From Nitrospira japonica (GTDB taxonomy: Bacteria > Nitrospirota > Thermodesulfovibrionia > UBA6902), in assembly GCA_020723105.1 (NCBI GenBank), contig DYJL01000001.1, positions 1 to 64,000 on the forward strand: DNA of 64,000 bases, written 5' to 3'. The notes under the pieces are model-generated. The model was not told where the DNA came from and searched no databases. It was given only the letters and a program-made list of their open reading frames with translations. Position 1 is the stretch's first letter. Each line of letters starts with the position of its first letter. The translations under genes and the position numbers were made by a program. Shown piece by piece: positions 61,020-64,000 of the stretch.

Positions 61020-61766
61020 ATGATACCGGCATTAATAATTCTGTCATTAGCTTTTTATCAAAACACGTATACATATGAATCTGGCTTAATACAGTTTGAG
61101 ACCGGAAAAACTTATGTATTGTGTCAGGACTCTTTTGAGACATCGTGTCATCCTGTAACGGATAAGACACTGAAAAAACCAGAGAGCAAAGAAACAATGA
61201 CAAACGGAAAAGCTGACGTGACCAAGCAAATGGAAACGGCAAACGCTAAACCCGAATCACACAGAAAGATCACGCTTCCTATAATTGAGGATATGAAGAA
61301 GTTTCAACCGGAGCAAAAAGAGGTCGTTTCTCTCATGAAAGATTCAATCCGTACAGTCTCAGTTATAAAGACTCCTTCAAAAAAGAAGGCAAGCGGCAGT
61401 CCTTTTGCTATTGAGCCCAACGGTTATTATGAACCTGACAAGATGGATGATTTCATGTCAAGGATAAAAGAAGACGAACCATCGGACAAAGAGCAGCAGG
61501 TTGTCAGCAGGGCTGAAGTGCATTTCATGATTGACGACCAGGGGCTTTATATTGGTTCATCAGACAGGCAGACGCTTGAGGCATTAAGAGAACGCTACAA
61601 GGGACATTTGCTCAGATTTAAAGGATATGGTCTTGATGAAGACGAGGCGCAGTGGATGATACTGTCAGTGATGGAGGTGTTAACGCCCGGAGAAATCGAA
61701 GAAATACAAACATACCGGGATAAAAATAAAAAACTTGTAATTGTCGAGGTGCTTAATGAGATTTGA
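61020..61766 (+). CDS. Unknown exported T4SS-associated protein
   Basis: 248-aa protein with a short hydrophobic N-terminus (MIPALIILSLAFYQNTYTY), a Lys/Glu/Pro-rich, probably disordered middle and an ordered C-terminal domain (about 165-248: RAEVHFMIDDQGLYIGSS, then VLTPGEIEEIQTYRDK). It overlaps the TraE gene by 11 bp, in the position of a small Tra accessory protein. It does not resemble TraL or TraF. Confidence 0.6.
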   Translation: MIPALIILSLAFYQNTYTYESGLIQFETGKTYVLCQDSFETSCHPVTDKTLKKPESKETMTNGKADVTKQMETANAKPESHRKITLPIIEDMKKFQPEQKEVVSLMKDSIRTVSVIKTPSKKKASGSPFAIEPNGYYEPDKMDDFMSRIKEDEPSDKEQQVVSRAEVHFMIDDQGLYIGSSDRQTLEALRERYKGHLLRFKGYGLDEDEAQWMILSVMEVLTPGEIEEIQTYRDKNKKLVIVEVLNEI

Positions 61767-62397
61767 TCAATTCATTAAAAACTGGAAGACGCTCCTTGTA
61801 GAGAATTTCTTCCTTAAGGCCGTAACCCTTCTCCTTCTGATCGGCTTGATATTGAATGCCACCTTTTTAAAAAAGGACACAGTCGTTATGATTTCTCCCC
61901 CTGATGTGAGGGAAGAATTCTGGGTCGGAAAAGGAAAGGCGTCGGAATCGTACATCGAGCAGATGGCGGTCTTCTTTGCTACGCTGAGCGGTAATCTTTC
62001 GCCCTCCAATGCTGCATACAATGTCAATGCCCTGCTGCAATACGTTATGCCGGGCGGTTATGGCGACATAAAGAGCAGCCTTATGGGAGAGGCGTTATCC
62101 ATTATAGAAAATAATGTTACACAGGCGTTTTTCCCTAATGATGTTAAGGTTGACGGCACAACTGCAACTGTTAAGGGTAAGACCGTAAGAAAGATAGGCT
62201 CTGCCAACCCGGTGACAGAGCAGGTCATGTACACGATGAAATTCATTATTGATAACTACAAAATATACATTAACGAGCTCTATATTGATTATCCCGATAA
62301 GAGAAAGAGGAATTTAATAAGTGAGAAAAGCGGTATGGCAGACAGGGAACAAATTAAAAAGAAATTTGATGAAATTGAAAAGGAGATGAAGGAATAA
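61756..62397 (+). CDS. traE: TraE-like T4SS inner-membrane protein (VirB8-like)
   Basis: 213-aa protein: a short cytoplasmic N-terminus, one TM (about 19-38, FFLKAVTLLLLIGLILNATF) and a periplasmic VirB8/TraE domain with VMISPPDVREEFWVGKGKAS and SYIEQMAVFFATLSGNLSPS, matching TraE. The start at 61756 follows GAGGTG. TraL, usually directly before traE, is not found here. Confidence 0.85.
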   Translation: MRFDQFIKNWKTLLVENFFLKAVTLLLLIGLILNATFLKKDTVVMISPPDVREEFWVGKGKASESYIEQMAVFFATLSGNLSPSNAAYNVNALLQYVMPGGYGDIKSSLMGEALSIIENNVTQAFFPNDVKVDGTTATVKGKTVRKIGSANPVTEQVMYTMKFIIDNYKIYINELYIDYPDKRKRNLISEKSGMADREQIKKKFDEIEKEMKE

Positions 62398-63143
62398 TGA
62401 AAAAGATCGCGATCCTGTTAATGATGGCAATCATAAACATATCAGGCGTTTTCGCTATGGAAACCATGAAACTCTCACAGGGAGAAACACAATTTGCAGA
62501 TCTGTCAGGCAGGGATCTGAATGTCATTCTATTCCCTGATCCCGTTAAGGTAATGACCCAGAGCGAACTTCTGGATATAAAAATTGAAGGCCAGAGGGTA
62601 TTTATTTCATTTAAAACAGGAACTGAACTCATACTGGACGCGCCGCAGCAGATTTATTTCCTGACAAAGGATGGAACTTATTCAATGGTAGTCATTCCCA
62701 AGGGCATCCCGGGCAAAACGATTATGGTACAGACAGAGGGCAATGTGACAGAAAACAATGCCCTGAAATGGGAGCAGGAACATCCTTACATCGAAACCGT
62801 AAAGGAGCTTGTCAAGGCTATGTATTTGGACAAGCTTCCATCAGGATATTCCGTAACAGACCCAGGCGGCGGAGTTGATGTCTCGGCATGGGAAGGCTTG
62901 ATCCAGGTGATGAGCAGGAAGTATGTGGGGGCTTCACTGAGCGGTGAAGTCTACACACTGCACAACAAGTCGGCCAATGTGGCCAGGATTAAGGAGCAGG
63001 AGTTTTATGAGAGGGGAGTAGTTGCTGTATCGATTGATTCTCACGAATTGCAGCCAGATGAACAGACAAACCTGTATCTTGTAAAGAAATTAGTTGTTGC
63101 GGATGATGCGGATTCGGGGACATTGAATGTGATGTCGCAGTGA
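62397..63143 (+). CDS. traK: TraK-like T4SS secretin-type core protein
   Basis: 248-aa exported protein with a signal peptide (about 1-20). The N-terminal half resembles the TraK secretin-like domain (LSQGETQFADLSGRDLNVIL ... VFISFKTGTEL ... IYFLTKDGTYSMVVIPKGIP). It shares an ATGA junction with traE, the usual F-type order E-K. It completes the TraB-TraK-TraV core complex. Confidence 0.85.
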   Translation: MKKIAILLMMAIINISGVFAMETMKLSQGETQFADLSGRDLNVILFPDPVKVMTQSELLDIKIEGQRVFISFKTGTELILDAPQQIYFLTKDGTYSMVVIPKGIPGKTIMVQTEGNVTENNALKWEQEHPYIETVKELVKAMYLDKLPSGYSVTDPGGGVDVSAWEGLIQVMSRKYVGASLSGEVYTLHNKSANVARIKEQEFYERGVVAVSIDSHELQPDEQTNLYLVKKLVVADDADSGTLNVMSQ

Positions 63144-63217
63144 GTATATCTTCCGGTTATTAGTTGAAAAGGCTTTAAGAAAGATCAGTAACACCATTAC
63201 TAATAAGGAGAATAAGA

Positions 63218-63784
63218 ATGAGTAACATTAAAAAAATATTAAAATCATGGGTAGACGATAAACCTGTTTGTAACAGAAGCATAGGAGACATTTCAGAAAC
63301 AAAGTTTGAATGCTTATATGAAGGAAATGATATGGTCTTGGGCCGGCTCCATTTTCCAGGGGTTAACAACTGTGAAAGCTGCTGCGGCTTGCTGTTTAAG
63401 TTTGAGACTTCAATTTTCAGAAGAAATATCGTGCAAGTTGTTCTTGTTGAGCTTCCTGAAAACATGGGGACATCTGTTACACAAATGTGCGAAGAAATCG
63501 CGCAGTATGTCCATAACAAGATGTTGGCGCATTATCCCGTAAACAGTATTATGTGGTATGAGCATTATGTGAGAACTGAAGAGAGCAATTATCCCATAGA
63601 TATTTGGGAGACATTTTTCGATGTTCACAATATCGAAGAGCTTTTCTACTATCGGAACCCTAATTGGAAAAAATGTGAAGATGAGGGATTTCTTAAAGAG
63701 ATCATCGCTACCGTAAGTAAGGTTCTTAATGTCAAATATAGCGAACGGCGGGAAGATGAATTTTTTGTGAAGATATCAAAATAA
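63218..63784 (+). CDS. Unknown cytoplasmic protein
   Basis: 188-aa protein, no recognised domain or signal peptide. It has a Cys group (NNCESCCGLLF) near residue 50 and another pair in QMCEEIAQ. AAGGAG lies 6 bp before the ATG. It follows traK by 74 bp and may be accessory cargo rather than a transfer gene. Confidence 0.6.
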   Translation: MSNIKKILKSWVDDKPVCNRSIGDISETKFECLYEGNDMVLGRLHFPGVNNCESCCGLLFKFETSIFRRNIVQVVLVELPENMGTSVTQMCEEIAQYVHNKMLAHYPVNSIMWYEHYVRTEESNYPIDIWETFFDVHNIEELFYYRNPNWKKCEDEGFLKEIIATVSKVLNVKYSERREDEFFVKISK

Positions 63785-64000
63785 GGAAGGTGTTGTCTTA
63801 CAATCGATATCCTCTGTCATTAAACGTGCTTTCTTTCGAAAAGAGATAGTTTTTTATTAAAAATAAATTTGCGATGTACGGCATGAACTAAATAATCAGA
63901 AATGATTATTGGTATCCGTATGTTCAGTGATTGTAAATTAAATTTATAATATATTCCAAAGGGAATAAACAATAATACGTTGGCCTTAATTCATTGCATA
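63785..64000. other. AT-rich non-coding end of the window
   Basis: 216 bp without a gene, clear promoter or tRNA fragment. No copy of the tRNA-Leu 3' end is present here, so the right attachment site is outside the window. Confidence 0.6.

Larger units (their letters stand above)
46760..64000. mobile_element. Integrative and conjugative element at tRNA-Leu, left part
   Basis: Everything from the tRNA 3' end to the window edge reads as one element: tyrosine integrase facing the tRNA, XRE regulator, excisionase-like gene, ParB-like protein, lytic transglycosylase and F-type T4SS genes (TraB, TraV, pilin, TraC, TraE, TraK). Neither the chromosomal heptad arrays nor the REP elements were noticed within it. 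No relaxase, coupling protein or second copy of the tRNA 3' end is seen, so the element continues to the right of the window. Confidence 0.85.

Noticed and set aside
63785-64000. Right attachment site or end of the conjugative element.
   Set aside because: No sequence resembling the tRNA-Leu 3' end is present, and relaxase/coupling genes have not yet appeared.

Overview
The window looks like a chromosome segment from a diderm, anaerobic, autotrophy-capable bacterium, most likely a member of the Nitrospirota (Thermodesulfovibrionia-like). This is an inference from content, not a search result. The supporting genes are the methyl-branch Wood-Ljungdahl genes (metF with its zinc-protein partner metV, folD, a formate-THF ligase and a CooC-type ATPase), menaquinone synthesis by the futalosine route (mqnD), an Omp85/TamB outer-membrane locus, many chemotaxis and c-di-GMP proteins, and B12-type radical SAM enzymes. 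Base composition is moderate, and genes are tightly packed in short operons.

Layout of the chromosomal part. Positions 1-8.5 kb hold a MacB-like permease, TamB, a BamA-type porin with about seven POTRA-like repeats, and a SurA-like chaperone without a PPIase domain. Positions 8.5-15.4 kb hold a duplicated DUF1566 pair, an acetyltransferase, Ppx/GppA, and a giant secreted beta-helix/MopE-repeat/CARDB protein. Positions 15.4-18.5 kb hold mqnD and an Rrf2 regulator-TusA-NifS-IscU operon whose NifS-like protein lacks the PLP lysine. Positions 18.7-26.7 kb hold two radical SAM proteins, two chemoreceptors and a PstS-like binding protein. Positions 26.7-40.5 kb hold panB, an FKBP, lgt, metF-metV-folD-folE-formyl-THF cyclo-ligase-cooC, a diguanylate cyclase, aroE, a DUF512 protein, pgsA and fhs. 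Positions 40.8-44.4 kb hold a yybP-ykoY (manganese) riboswitch with an overlapping terminator, a zinc-ribbon protein and a P2A-type cation ATPase. PriA and tRNA-Leu(CAA) close the chromosomal part at 46.76 kb.

From the 3' end of that tRNA to the right edge lies an integrated conjugative element whose far end is outside the window. It starts with a tyrosine integrase, an XRE regulator and an excisionase-like protein. A REC/HD-GYP protein and a divergent regulatory region with palindromic operators follow. Next are two adjacent genes resembling a split sigma factor (region-2-like, then a region-4-like HTH), an exact 3 x 43-bp array of palindromic repeats in front of a ParB-like gene, a lytic transglycosylase, and a NusA-like S1-KH protein. 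The rest is an F-type mating-pair set (TraB, TraV, pilin, TraC, TraE, TraK) interleaved with unknown proteins, including a stand-alone RRXRR/PLMP-like mini-protein.

Two genome-scale patterns stand out. First, the chromosomal part carries many short arrays with an exact 7-bp period but different sequences. They occur between genes and in frame inside genes (the SurA-like signal peptide, mqnD, the cyclo-ligase, the cation ATPase, priA), and I noticed none in the conjugative element. Second, palindromic REP/MITE-like elements recur, one of them in frame in the ATPase with two hairpins whose loops are exactly complementary. The best candidate for an undescribed system is the conjugative element's own transcription kit: split sigma-like pair, NusA-like factor, and palindrome array with ParB.
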